A stretch of DNA of 64,000 nt from the NCBI GenBank assembly GCA_016291665.1, contig JAEEYE010000002.1:1-64000 (forward strand). Direction: 5' to 3'. Positions 25,070-32,746 of the stretch are shown here, in pieces (the first letter of the stretch is position 1; every line of letters starts with the position of its first letter). A program made the position numbers and the translations under genes. The notes beneath the pieces are model-generated. The model did not search any database and had not been told where the DNA came from. It was given only the letters and a program-made list of their open reading frames with translations. This stretch comes from Oxalobacter sp. GTDB taxonomy: Bacteria > Pseudomonadota > Gammaproteobacteria > Burkholderiales > Burkholderiaceae_D.

Positions 25070-26266
25070 TCAGGATTTCCGGATAACGAGATCCACCACG
25101 TCGTCAGTACTATGGTTCTGCAACATGGCAATCTTTTCCAGAAGCCCGTCGATTGGGGTCTCGGTCAACTCACACCACTTGGCAAACTTCTCATGGGTGT
25201 TAAGCTTTGAGATGCCCGCTGCACGCTGGCGCTGCACAGGCACGATGGTAACTTCGATTTTTACATCACAAGCGCCTGAGAGGACGGCTTTCAATGCGTC
25301 ACGGTCAACCGTATCAGCATATTCCTCGTCCACCTGGTAACGGATACGTACGCACGCACCATCACACTGGCTGGCAAGCCTGGTCAGTTCATCCATGTCT
25401 GGACGCCCTTCAATGCAGATGTCAATCATCCGGCAGGACGGTGTCACCATCCTTTCGAAACACGCCATCCCAGGCTGGACTGTCCAGATGAGCGCACATT
25501 TCTCATCCTGTTCCCCATAGTGGTACCTGCCTACTGAACCACTGTACGCAATCAGCTGGTGCCTGCCCCCAGGCACTGTCTGCCTCCACGACCGGAACTG
25601 GTGGATATGACCCAACATCACTGCATCCGTCCCCGCAGAAAACAGGGTACCCGTGGTGTATTCGTGGTCTGTATCATTTAAAACCAGCCCATGCTCATTG
25701 ACTGAGCCTTGGACAGTACCGTGCGAAACAAGGACTGTCGGCACGCCTAGGTCCCGCAATTCCCGGTTGAAAGGGGCAAAGTCTGACAGCTTAAGCCCCA
25801 GTTCTTGGGCCAGTTCCTCGTTATGTGTCAGCTGGCTGACTTTGAGGCACTCTGCCCTGTTCACCGTCGGAACAGCTGTAATCACCAGGTCAGGCCTGCC
25901 CTCGCGATGGATATAGGGATGCCAACGGCCGTTTTCCAAGGCAATCATCCCAATCCTATCTGCAATGGCAATTGGGTGTTTGGCACCCAGCATTGCAAAG
26001 AGGCGGATGAGTCCCTGTGGCTCGTGGCTGAAGGTACCCTGCAGCATGAAAACTGGACAGTGATCCGCCAGCTGGCGGATCCGCTTTGCCAAGGCCATCA
26101 TGGCTGCTGAATGTGCTTCCAATGCATGGTCGGTTGAGTCGCCGGCAATGATGGCTACATCCACCTTCTGCCGAATGGCTTCTGTCACAGCAAACCCAAA
26201 GCAACGGTCAGCCTCTTCCAGGTTCTTGGCTGAATAATGGAGGTCTGCGGTATGGAATATCTTCAT
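25070..26266 (-). CDS. SbcD-like metallophosphatase nuclease
   Basis: 398 residues with the calcineurin-like phosphoesterase motifs: DLHYSA near residue 8, AGDSTDH (GDxxD-like), a third block MLQGTFSHEP where GNHD is usual, VSHGTVQG and LGHIHQFRSW. Members are Mre11/SbcD nuclease subunits working with SbcC/Rad50. The GNHD-to-GTFSH change still offers a His. The partner SbcC-like gene lies four small genes downstream in the same operon. Confidence 0.8.
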   Translation of the reverse strand: MKIFHTADLHYSAKNLEEADRCFGFAVTEAIRQKVDVAIIAGDSTDHALEAHSAAMMALAKRIRQLADHCPVFMLQGTFSHEPQGLIRLFAMLGAKHPIAIADRIGMIALENGRWHPYIHREGRPDLVITAVPTVNRAECLKVSQLTHNEELAQELGLKLSDFAPFNRELRDLGVPTVLVSHGTVQGSVNEHGLVLNDTDHEYTTGTLFSAGTDAVMLGHIHQFRSWRQTVPGGRHQLIAYSGSVGRYHYGEQDEKCALIWTVQPGMACFERMVTPSCRMIDICIEGRPDMDELTRLASQCDGACVRIRYQVDEEYADTVDRDALKAVLSGACDVKIEVTIVPVQRQRAAGISKLNTHEKFAKWCELTETPIDGLLEKIAMLQNHSTDDVVDLVIRKS

Positions 26267-26277
26267 GGCCGCCTCCC

Positions 26278-26496
26278 TCAGTCAATGTCTGGATCCAATG
26301 ACGCATCATCGCTGTCGTCTTCAATGACGCTGCCATGTTCCCGGGCTAAAGGATCAACAATATCCGTTGTCTCTTCAGCAGGGACAGCCGGGGTCTCGTC
26401 CACGTCGCCGTAAAGGCCGACGCTACGCTTGGGTATATCGGAATACATCCCGAACCCTGCCAAAAGCAGGACGGTGATGGTTATGATGGTCCACAT
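26278..26496 (-). CDS. Small membrane protein with acidic tail (72 aa)
   Basis: MWTIITITVLLLAGFGMYSD is one membrane helix; the C-terminus is strongly acidic (IEDDSDDASLDPDID). The start 26496 follows AAGGAGA. It ends 12 bases before the SbcD-like start, so the two are cotranscribed. Function unknown. Confidence 0.6.
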   Translation of the reverse strand: MWTIITITVLLLAGFGMYSDIPKRSVGLYGDVDETPAVPAEETTDIVDPLAREHGSVIEDDSDDASLDPDID

Positions 26497-26501
26497 GTCT
26501 A

Positions 26502-26600
26502 TCTCCTTATAGTATGTCGGCAATGCCGAGTTGAAAAAAGGAGAAGCCTTTTAGGGCTTGCCTAAACGGTGCTTGGGCAAACCCCGTGTGGGATTTGTGC
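26502..26600 (-). promoter_or_regulatory. Leader element copy E7
   Basis: P1 26577-26600. P2 inner stem AAGC/GTTT. Anti-SD aaggaga (26538-26544) complements tctcctt (26502-26508), enclosing tcggcaatgccga (26517-26529). Confidence 0.7.
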
Positions 26601-26654
26601 GTGCCAAAGGAGAACTACCACTGATGCCCTACCCTCAGGTAGCGCATCATGCGG

Positions 26655-26876
26655 TTATTTGACTTTGTCCCATATTGGTTCCGCTTCGTCCGTATCGATG
26701 TCTGCCGCCTGATAGTCGGCCTTCTGCCCATCTTTAAACTGCTGATGGTTTACGACCAAACGCTTGAGCAAATAGGTAGCAAGACGGTACAGCAGCATGA
26801 GGATTTTACCGAGCCCCACCAATGCCCAGAAAAGTGCCTGGACGATGAGGTCGATGAGTGCAAAGATGACTTTCAT
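26655..26876 (-). CDS. Small membrane protein (73 aa)
   Basis: MKVIFALIDLIVQALFWALV, then GLGKILMLLYRLATYLL: two adjoining hydrophobic helices and an acidic C-terminus (YQAADIDTDEAEPIWDKVK). ATG 26876 follows CAGGAGAAGGG. No family recognised. Confidence 0.6.
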   Translation of the reverse strand: MKVIFALIDLIVQALFWALVGLGKILMLLYRLATYLLKRLVVNHQQFKDGQKADYQAADIDTDEAEPIWDKVK

Positions 26877-26888
26877 TTTCTTTCCCTT

Positions 26889-27029
26889 CTCCTGTTTGAA
26901 CAACTTCAGCATCTGCTGAACAACAAAACAGTCCGCCCCTCCGATTGCTGACGGGCAAACCAATGATGGGAATCTTTGAGGAGGAGCTTGCCGGTGTGGT
27001 TGGCACGGGCAAACCCCGGTGTCGGGGTT
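26889..27029 (-). promoter_or_regulatory. Leader element copy E8 (degenerate)
   Basis: A P1-like hairpin aaccccggtgtcggggtt lies at 27012-27029, with gcttgcc (26986-26992) facing gggcaaacc. A second gggcaaacc at 26953-26961 suggests a partial duplication. The SD-proximal hairpin is ttcagcatctgctgaa. No clear anti-SD. Confidence 0.5.
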
Positions 27030-27061
27030 CTTATGGGGGGTAGTTATTTCTGTGACAGCGA

Positions 27062-27205
27062 CTACTGTCTCGCTTGAGCTTCTGCTTCCTTCGCTTCCAG
27101 TTCCTTCAGCTTTCTGTCAGCCCATCTTTGTATAGGCTGCATCCAGATAGGAAAGGTTACAAAAACCAAGAAGGCAATCAATAAGATTGTGAATGTCCAA
27201 CTCAT
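27062..27205 (-). CDS. Small membrane protein, paralogue C (47 aa)
   Basis: MSWTFTILLIAFLVFVTFPI, then WMQPIQRWADRKLKELEAKE and AEAQARQ. A very good RBS (TTAAGGAGGAAT) precedes ATG 27205. Same plan as paralogues A and B; its first six residues are identical to those of paralogue D next door. Confidence 0.72.
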   Translation of the reverse strand: MSWTFTILLIAFLVFVTFPIWMQPIQRWADRKLKELEAKEAEAQARQ

Positions 27206-27277
27206 GATTCCTCCTTAATCTTCCGATGCTCTGTCCAACAACCCAAAGTCGCTATTATTAAGTACGGACAACTGATT

Positions 27278-27436
27278 TTACAGCCGCATCCGTTCTTGCC
27301 TTGCCTTGGCTTCAGCTTCCTTCGCGTCCATTTCCTCCAATCTACGCCCCAACCATCTTTTGAGCGGCTCAATCAAGGTAAGGGAAGAAGCAAAGACCAC
27401 AAAGCCAATCAGCATATATGTAAAAGTCCAACTCAT
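27278..27436 (-). CDS. Small membrane protein, paralogue D (52 aa)
   Basis: MSWTFTYMLIGFVVFASSLT, then LIEPLKRWLGRRLEEMDAKE and AEAKARQERMRL. RBS TAGGAGGGAAAA before ATG 27436. A tandem relative of paralogue C. Confidence 0.72.
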   Translation of the reverse strand: MSWTFTYMLIGFVVFASSLTLIEPLKRWLGRRLEEMDAKEAEAKARQERMRL

Positions 27437-27445
27437 TTTTCCCTC

Positions 27446-27664
27446 CTAGCTTTTTGGGGAAACCAAAAATCCAAGAACAAACGTTGCAGCACAGACAATA
27501 CCATACAGGAGTACCTGTACTTCTTCAGCCCCCTCATTGGCAATTTTTTCCGTGGCAACACCCGTTGCGACGAAAGTTGCCAAGAAGGCACTAGCAAGGT
27601 ACTTCCTCCTTCCCTCATGGACTTCTGGCAGATGCCTACGAATCCAAGTGATTAATTCTCGCAT
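27446..27664 (-). CDS. Small membrane protein (72 aa)
   Basis: MRELITWIRRHLPEVHEGRR, then AFLATFVATGVATEKI and VQVLLYGIVCAATFVLGFLV, two membrane helices. Preceded by leader element E9; nine bases upstream of paralogue D, so probably cotranslated with it. No family recognised. Confidence 0.6.
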   Translation of the reverse strand: MRELITWIRRHLPEVHEGRRKYLASAFLATFVATGVATEKIANEGAEEVQVLLYGIVCAATFVLGFLVSPKS

Positions 27665-27665
27665 A

Positions 27666-27774
27666 TTTCTCCCTTGTCTAGTGCACCTTGCGGCGCAAGT
27701 TGAAAAAGGAGAGGAATCAAGATTTCCAAGGCTTGCCCTTCCATCAGGAGGGGCAAACCCCGTAAGGGGCTTGT
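27666..27774 (-). promoter_or_regulatory. Leader element copy E9
   Basis: P1 27753-27774 (gcaaaccccgtaaggggctt). aaaaaggagag near 27703-27712 faces the SD region ttctccctt (27666-27674), enclosing the hairpin cttgc-ggc-gcaag. Confidence 0.65.
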
Positions 27775-27784
27775 GGCTAAACGC

Positions 27785-28786
27785 TTAACCAAGCTTCCAG
27801 ACATCCGCAAAATCCTGCCCAGCGACAGCCGGCATCCGGCACTGCACATGCCTAAAACCTGCCTCACGCAGACGCTTCTGTAAAAGCAGTGCATGACGGA
27901 TACCCGGTGCATCGTTGTCGGCATAGATGCAGACCTGCGTAAAGCGCCCTGCAGGGATGTCCGCCTTCGACAGGTTGCCGCAGTTTAGAAGTGACCAGAC
28001 ATTGACCGGGCGACCTTGCGCCAGATGGGCGGCAAGGACTGCCAACCCCGTCTCGATGCCCTCGCAGACTGCCAGCTTCGGACAATCCGGGATGTCCGTG
28101 AGCCGGATGGCTGCACCGCCAAGCTTCTTGATGCCTGACATCAGCTTCTTGGCATGGGCAACAGGCGCCTTGCGTCCCATCTCAGTCAGGTAGGTCCGAT
28201 GGATGGAAACCGGCACGCCTTTGCCGTCAACGACTTTCGCAAGGAGCACCGGATACGTCCCCAGGCGGACTGGGTTGCCATCATCATCAAGGCTTATGTA
28301 ATCGAGCCCTGGATGATAGCGCAGCGCATAGGGATTCACCGCCTTAAGGTCAAGGCCGGGAACGCGGTAACACAGGTAATGCGATGCAGGGTCGTCCCCC
28401 GTGAGCAGCGTGCCCTGGTTCCAGACCCTGTTTAGGCGAGCCCTGTTTTTCTGGGCGATCGCCGGTGAAAAGCAGTTGTTGGACGCTGCCTCCTTTCGGG
28501 CTTTATCGGAAAGCACGGCCGTATAACGTCCCTGCGAGAGTTCCCGCAGGATGTCAGGAACCGGCAACCCCGTTGCCAGGTGGATGAGTCTCACGCCTGA
28601 GCCTGCCCCACAGCGGTTGCAGATGAACGTGCCGCGGTTGCCCTTATTGTCAAAACGGAACCGGTCTTTGCCGGCGCCGCAGATCGGGCAAGGACCATGG
28701 CGGTTGGTCAGGTATTGTTTAGGGACCTTAAACGCCGGTAAAACGGCCAGCCAGTCGACCTGGCTTAAGTCAAGATGGTTTTTCAT
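27785..28786 (-). CDS. Zinc-finger Toprim primase (P4 alpha-like N-terminal type)
   Basis: 333 residues. The N-terminus carries a CxxC...CxxC zinc ribbon (CPICGAGKDRFRFD, FICNRCGAG), as in phage P4 alpha/T7-type primases. The C-terminal half is a Toprim domain: LAVCEGIETGLAVLAA supplies the Glu, and VCIYADNDAPG supplies the DxD. It should prime DNA synthesis on transferred or replicating single strands. No helicase domain is attached. It sits between SSB and the small membrane protein cluster. Confidence 0.82.
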   Translation of the reverse strand: MKNHLDLSQVDWLAVLPAFKVPKQYLTNRHGPCPICGAGKDRFRFDNKGNRGTFICNRCGAGSGVRLIHLATGLPVPDILRELSQGRYTAVLSDKARKEAASNNCFSPAIAQKNRARLNRVWNQGTLLTGDDPASHYLCYRVPGLDLKAVNPYALRYHPGLDYISLDDDGNPVRLGTYPVLLAKVVDGKGVPVSIHRTYLTEMGRKAPVAHAKKLMSGIKKLGGAAIRLTDIPDCPKLAVCEGIETGLAVLAAHLAQGRPVNVWSLLNCGNLSKADIPAGRFTQVCIYADNDAPGIRHALLLQKRLREAGFRHVQCRMPAVAGQDFADVWKLG

Positions 28787-28790
28787 GTTC

Positions 28791-28884
28791 TCTCCTTCAT
28801 GGGTGCTGTCAGACAGCGGGTTTCAAAAGGAGGAAGCACGGGGGCTTTCCAAGGGGAGTCCTGGGAAAGCCCCTTGCGGGGCTT
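28791..28884 (-). promoter_or_regulatory. Leader element copy E10 (fully compensated arms)
   Basis: P1 aagccccttgcggggctt (28867-28884). P2 pairs ggaaagcccc (28864-28873) with ggggctttcc (28841-28850), a perfect 10-bp stem whose sequence differs from the other copies on both sides. Anti-SD aaggag (28827-28832) faces ctcctt (28792-28797) around gctgtcagacagc. Confidence 0.7.
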
Positions 28885-28899
28885 AAGGTTAAGGGTGGG

Positions 28900-29328
28900 T
28901 CAGAAAGGGATTTCGTCCGGGTTTTCGGCAGTAGCCGGCACGGCGTTTCCTGCCGCAGATTTTGCCAGGTCAGCCGCACCTTCAGCCGGTTCCGTTTCCT
29001 TGGACTTGTCTGTCGGCCACTTGATGATCTGAACGTCGGAGGCAAAAACATCGACCGTATAACGGTCAATCCCTTCTTTGTCCTTGTACCGGCCGGTCTT
29101 CAAGTTCCCACAGACCAAGACTTGGGCACCCTTTTTCAGGTACTTCGTCACAATCTCGCCCAACTTGCCCCACGCAAACACGCGGAACCAGTCGGTTTTC
29201 TCGAGCTTGTTGCCTTCCTTGTCCTTACGGATTTCGGTCACGGCCAGCGCAAAGCTGGCACCCTTTTCCAAAACCTGCGGATCACGGCCCAAATAACCAA
29301 TCAGTTTCACTTCATTGAGATAAAGCAT
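28900..29328 (-). CDS. ssb: Single-stranded DNA-binding protein
   Basis: 142 residues from ATG 29328; the SD GGAGA is at proper distance, which an ATG six bases upstream lacks. OB-fold signatures: YLNEVKLIGYLGRDP, ALAVTEIRKDKEGN, TDWFRVFAWGKLGEIV, KKGAQVLVCGNLKTGRY. The C-terminus ends DEIPF, the acidic tip that recruits other proteins. An element-borne SSB that would coat the transferred strand. Confidence 0.9.
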   Translation of the reverse strand: MLYLNEVKLIGYLGRDPQVLEKGASFALAVTEIRKDKEGNKLEKTDWFRVFAWGKLGEIVTKYLKKGAQVLVCGNLKTGRYKDKEGIDRYTVDVFASDVQIIKWPTDKSKETEPAEGAADLAKSAAGNAVPATAENPDEIPF

Positions 29329-29381
29329 TTCCATTCTCCATACGTTAAAAAACAAATGCATCGTAAGATGCGGTTCCAAGG

Positions 29382-29831
29382 TCAAACGATTGAAAAGGTG
29401 TTTTTCCAGACCCGCCTTCCGCCTGGCTGCGTCAGGTACTGCCGGTAGGCGAGGATCTTGATGAAACGCCCTTTGATGACTTTGCCAGCATCCACCAGAA
29501 GCTGCAGGTCAATGCCCCTTAGTTCCTGGAACGTGCCGTCACTGTCCTTTAGGCGGAGCACATACGTGCGGTAGGTGCGTCCCCCACTGTCGCGGCAGGT
29601 CGCCGTGCCAAATGAGACGACAAACCCCTTATAGAGCGTGCCCTGCTTAGCGTTGGGCTCGGCACCTCCTTTTGGCTTTTGCCTGGCTGCGTTTTTTTGG
29701 GACTCACCTCTTTGCTGGCGGCCCCCCTTTTGCCGTTTGGGGCAACATGGGGGCGCCATCGTCTTTTGCCGATTGAAAAGCCACCTGAAAAGCCGCCCTA
29801 AAACCCAGAACGGGAACATCAAAATAGCCAT
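29382..29831 (-). CDS. Hypothetical basic protein with N-terminal hydrophobic segment (149 aa)
   Basis: ATG 29831 follows AAGGAGAG. MAILMFPFWVLGRLFRWLFN is hydrophobic; then a basic low-complexity stretch (RQKGGRQQRGESQKNAARQK) and a C-terminal beta-rich domain (GTLYKGFVVSFGTATC, TYVLRLKDSDGTFQELRGID) that looks OB-like. It lies upstream of ssb in the operon. No family recognised. Confidence 0.6.
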   Translation of the reverse strand: MAILMFPFWVLGRLFRWLFNRQKTMAPPCCPKRQKGGRQQRGESQKNAARQKPKGGAEPNAKQGTLYKGFVVSFGTATCRDSGGRTYRTYVLRLKDSDGTFQELRGIDLQLLVDAGKVIKGRFIKILAYRQYLTQPGGRRVWKNTFSIV

Positions 29832-29835
29832 TACA

Positions 29836-29925
29836 CTCTCCTTGGTATGCACCAATGATGGTGCGATTGAAAAAAGAGCGAGACCGGCAGGTACCCCGTA
29901 CCGGGGCATACGCTTTGGGGCAGCC
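29836..29925 (-). promoter_or_regulatory. Leader element copy E11 (variant)
   Basis: The SD region ctctcctt (29836-29843) is followed upstream by the hairpin gcaccaatgatggtgc (29849-29864). The distal hairpins have different sequence (ggtaccccgtaccggggc), so this copy is only partly like the others. Confidence 0.45.
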
Positions 29926-29951
29926 GGGGACACCCAAGTCCCCAGTCCCAA

Positions 29952-30440
29952 TCAATACAGGCCGACATAGTCATCGACCTTTTCCACGGCTTCCTGGTAT
30001 TCCTGCGCATTAAAGAGGAACGTCAAGCGCCGAAAGAGCGCCTTGATCTCATCCCTTTGGGCCTGTGCGACACGGCGGCGCATCGCAAACGGGCAGCAAT
30101 GCGTCAGCTCGCAGCAGAGGTCAAAGGAAAGGACCGGCTTTTTGGCGATACCAAAAATCCAGCACAAGGCATCCATCCTGAAGGCTTCTGCCGATGCGGA
30201 AAGGACCACTTCCTGACCATAAAGGTCTGTGCTCTCGCCTTCCGGTGCCTCAAAAAGGGCCAACCCCTGAAGGTCCAAGATGGCAACCTTCAACATGCCT
30301 GAAGCCAGTTTTTCGAGGCTGAAGTCTTCTACCCGGTAGGATGCGACTTCCTTTGCGGAAACGGGCCGCATACCCTGTCGTGTTTTCTTTTCCTGGACGA
30401 CCTGACCAAACAGGTCGTACTCCACCTGATTGCCGTCCAT
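29952..30440 (-). CDS. Hypothetical soluble protein, first gene of the long operon (162 aa)
   Basis: MDGNQVEYDLFGQVVQEKKT...; Cys-rich central part (FDLCCELTHCCPFAMRRRVA) and helical C-terminus. RBS AAGGAGAACAG. Likely the promoter-proximal gene of the operon running to 19459. No family recognised. Confidence 0.6.
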   Translation of the reverse strand: MDGNQVEYDLFGQVVQEKKTRQGMRPVSAKEVASYRVEDFSLEKLASGMLKVAILDLQGLALFEAPEGESTDLYGQEVVLSASAEAFRMDALCWIFGIAKKPVLSFDLCCELTHCCPFAMRRRVAQAQRDEIKALFRRLTFLFNAQEYQEAVEKVDDYVGLY

Positions 30441-30443
30441 CTG

Positions 30444-30523
30444 TTCTCCTTAAAAAAGTGCTCCAGCGGAGCGGTTGATCAAGGAGAAGCCCCAAGGCTT
30501 GCCTAAACGGGCTTAGGTAAACC
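30444..30523 (-). promoter_or_regulatory. Leader element copy E12, 5' UTR of the operon
   Basis: Anti-SD aaggagaa (30481-30488) is a perfect complement of ttctcctt (30444-30451), enclosing gctccagcggagc (30460-30472). P2 AGGTTTACC/GGCAAGCCT has one mismatch; P1 is weak, as no gene precedes it. Confidence 0.62.
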
Positions 30524-31035
30524 TCTTGGACCGGTTGATTGGCGACGCTTAAAACAGCGGCTTAAGGACAGAAAAAGGCATGCCCGATAGGCACGGATGG
30601 AAAAGTTGGGAAACAAAAGGAAAAGGCGCAGCTTCCCCTACCCAGGTGATGCGCCTGCCCAATCGGTTGGGATTGCATGCGGGCGGTGCGCCCATGTCTT
30701 CTAAGTGGCCAAAGTGGCCAGTTCGCGTTTGACGCCAAAAACGCCAGGTGCGAGTCTGCCAAGGCACAATTTACCTTAGCATTGGTTTCATATTACAACT
30801 AGATTCAATACTTTGCAACATGCACTTAAAGTATTGCATAAAGTTCAGTAACAGCTACCGCCCTCCCCAAAGGCAGGTGCTTTCATCGGGGAAACGGCTG
30901 CCACACCGGTATCTTACGGCTTGGCAAAAGCCCCCTCCCCACAAAAGCGCCCCCTTTTTTGTGTGCCTTTTGAATCGGCACCATTTCGCCAGGATTTGAC
31001 AATGCCCCATCACCAACGACCATCCCTAAAAAGCC
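30524..31035. other. Divergent intergenic region between the two long gene blocks
   Basis: About 510 bases without a convincing gene. It must hold promoters for the minus-strand operon (from 30440) and for the plus-strand genes (from 31036). A direct repeat aagtggccaaagtggcca lies near 30705-30720. A role as origin of transfer is possible but not supported by a recognised nic site. Confidence 0.4.
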
Positions 31036-31521
31036 ATGGACTTTCTGCGCATTGCCGCTGCCTGCTTGATCGGCATCACCCTATTGAGCGGCTGCAACAA
31101 GGAAAAATACCGCGACGTGAGGACGATTACGCCTGAACACTACGCCCGTTTCGATGAAAAGGATGCGATTGCCTTCATCAAGGGCAAACCCACGGCAGCC
31201 CGGACGATTTATGTGTTTTCCCGGCCGGACTGCGTCTTCTGCAACCGTTTTGAGGATGAGGTCAAGAAACTCAACGACATCAAGGTCCTAAGCTTTACCG
31301 TCGTTGCGGGCAAGGACCCGACGGCATCGTTGAACAAATGGTGCAACTACCAAGCATCGATCGGCAAGGCATGTGACGAAGGCGCATTGGTACGCAACAA
31401 CGCACTGGCCAAGGCGTTGGACGTGCGCGGCACCCCGACGGTTGTCTTCCCCGACCATCAGATGGTCGCAGGCTTCATGAATGCCGGTGATGTGGAAAAG
31501 GCTCTGGGAGGTGGTGCGTGA
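31036..31521 (+). CDS. DsbC/thioredoxin-fold periplasmic lipoprotein
   Basis: 161 residues. MDFLRIAAACLIGITLLSGC is a lipoprotein signal (lipobox LSGC). The thioredoxin fold shows the redox motif CVFC within SRPDCVFCNRFED and the cis-proline loop RGTPTVVFPD. Dsb-like proteins are regular cargo of SXT/TOL-type ICE transfer regions, where they help fold disulfide-bonded pilus or mating-pair proteins. The next gene starts within its stop codon (TGATG). Confidence 0.8.
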   Translation: MDFLRIAAACLIGITLLSGCNKEKYRDVRTITPEHYARFDEKDAIAFIKGKPTAARTIYVFSRPDCVFCNRFEDEVKKLNDIKVLSFTVVAGKDPTASLNKWCNYQASIGKACDEGALVRNNALAKALDVRGTPTVVFPDHQMVAGFMNAGDVEKALGGGA

Positions 31522-32177
31522 TGGCTCCTCTAGATAAGCGGCTTCCTGAGGCGCTGTTGATGCCGGAGGATGCGGGAGCGCGTAAGACGTGGCACCAACT
31601 GACCCGGATTGATGAGAAGACACACCTCTCCCCCACCGGGCGCTACAGGATCAAAGGCTTGGGCTATATGGACAGGTTGGGTGCCCGGGTCCGCAAACGC
31701 AAATGGCTGTACTTTTACAGCAGCAGGGTCTTTTCCGAGATGCGGCGGCGTTTCAACTGCGCGATGGAACATTATTCGCCCGATGTGTACTTCCACCGCG
31801 TCAAGGACAATGTCCGCGAATCCCTCCTGCAGCTGGAACGCCAAGTGGCGATTTTAGAAGGCCGATTGCTGGAACTCGCCCCCAATTTCAAAGGCTACAC
31901 GCTCAAGCCCCGCGAGGAAAAGCCCATGCCCGTTGAATTCCCCCGGGACGGCCAACCCGTCTTAGAACTGCTCCGGCAGGCGGACAAGCTCCTGGCCTTC
32001 TTAGAGCAGCACGGCCGGCTGGTGAAGGAAAAGGCAGACCCCGAGATGCTGAAAATACCTGTCGAGGCCGCCATCGCAACGCTGATGACCGATATGTGCG
32101 ACGACTTAAGGTTCGCGAAGAAAGCACCGGAAAAAGAGGTACCGGCGCTTCTAACCCCCCCTACCGACCTCTACTGA
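31521..32177 (+). CDS. Possible AcaB/PFL_4669-type ICE regulator (tentative)
   Basis: 218 residues, start overlapping the upstream stop, RBS GGGAGGTGG. Features are a basic N-terminal half (LGARVRKRKWLYFYSSRVFS) and helical C-terminal half (PVLELLRQADKLLAFLEQHG). The position beside a Dsb-like lipoprotein and the helical layout recall the TIGR03761 ICE family that includes AcaB, but no motif decides it. Otherwise hypothetical. Confidence 0.45.
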   Translation: MAPLDKRLPEALLMPEDAGARKTWHQLTRIDEKTHLSPTGRYRIKGLGYMDRLGARVRKRKWLYFYSSRVFSEMRRRFNCAMEHYSPDVYFHRVKDNVRESLLQLERQVAILEGRLLELAPNFKGYTLKPREEKPMPVEFPRDGQPVLELLRQADKLLAFLEQHGRLVKEKADPEMLKIPVEAAIATLMTDMCDDLRFAKKAPEKEVPALLTPPTDLY

Positions 32178-32199
32178 CTGAACATGCAAAGGAAAGAAC

Positions 32200-32538
32200 A
32201 TGATTGACCGTATCGAGTCCGGCAAATACCGTGGTTTTGTGACGGAGGACATTTTCATAACCTGGTTTATCGAAGTCCACAAAAATCACGCGGAACTCCA
32301 TCTCAAACTCAAGGACCAGAAGATTTTCAAGATTGATTTTGAAAACGGCCAATTCCTTGAAGCCTTTGGGAGAAACCTGATGGAGGCGGCCGCAGCCGCC
32401 AATGTCGAAGCGGAAAACGAGGATCCGGGCTCAGAGTTCAAGTATTCGGATGAGGAGGATGACGCAGGCATTGAAGACGACACCACCAAGGCCGAAGAAA
32501 CCACAGACGCCGATGGCAAACCCGACGTCGGTGTGTGA
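32200..32538 (+). CDS. Hypothetical protein with acidic tail (112 aa)
   Basis: MIDRIESGKYRGFVTEDIFI..., a small beta-rich N-terminal domain, followed by a very acidic tail (YSDEEDDAGIEDDTTKAEET). It ends the operon begun at 31036 and is followed by a terminator. No family recognised. Confidence 0.6.
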   Translation: MIDRIESGKYRGFVTEDIFITWFIEVHKNHAELHLKLKDQKIFKIDFENGQFLEAFGRNLMEAAAAANVEAENEDPGSEFKYSDEEDDAGIEDDTTKAEETTDADGKPDVGV

Positions 32539-32575
32539 GAAAAGTCGCATACCTTAAGCCCGTTGTCATCTCCCC

Positions 32576-32650
32576 AGCACACCCAGGACTTGGATGTCCA
32601 ACCGCCTCTTAGGCTTGGGCCCTATGATTCCGCCAAGGGTGTGCTTTTTT
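32576..32650 (+). terminator. Complex terminator hairpin
   Basis: agcacaccc (32576-32584) pairs with gggtgtgct (32637-32645) followed by TTTTTT. The 52-base interior itself folds (ggac-N-gtcc; gcc-N-ggc), so this may be a branched terminator or a small structured RNA. Confidence 0.7.
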
Positions 32651-32746
32651 ACGCGTAATGACTGCTCCGCCAAGCATCCTTTGTCATGCCCTTCCCTGTG
32701 GTTTATGATTCCACAAATTGATGCCCTTTAATTGGCCTTTTTGGAA

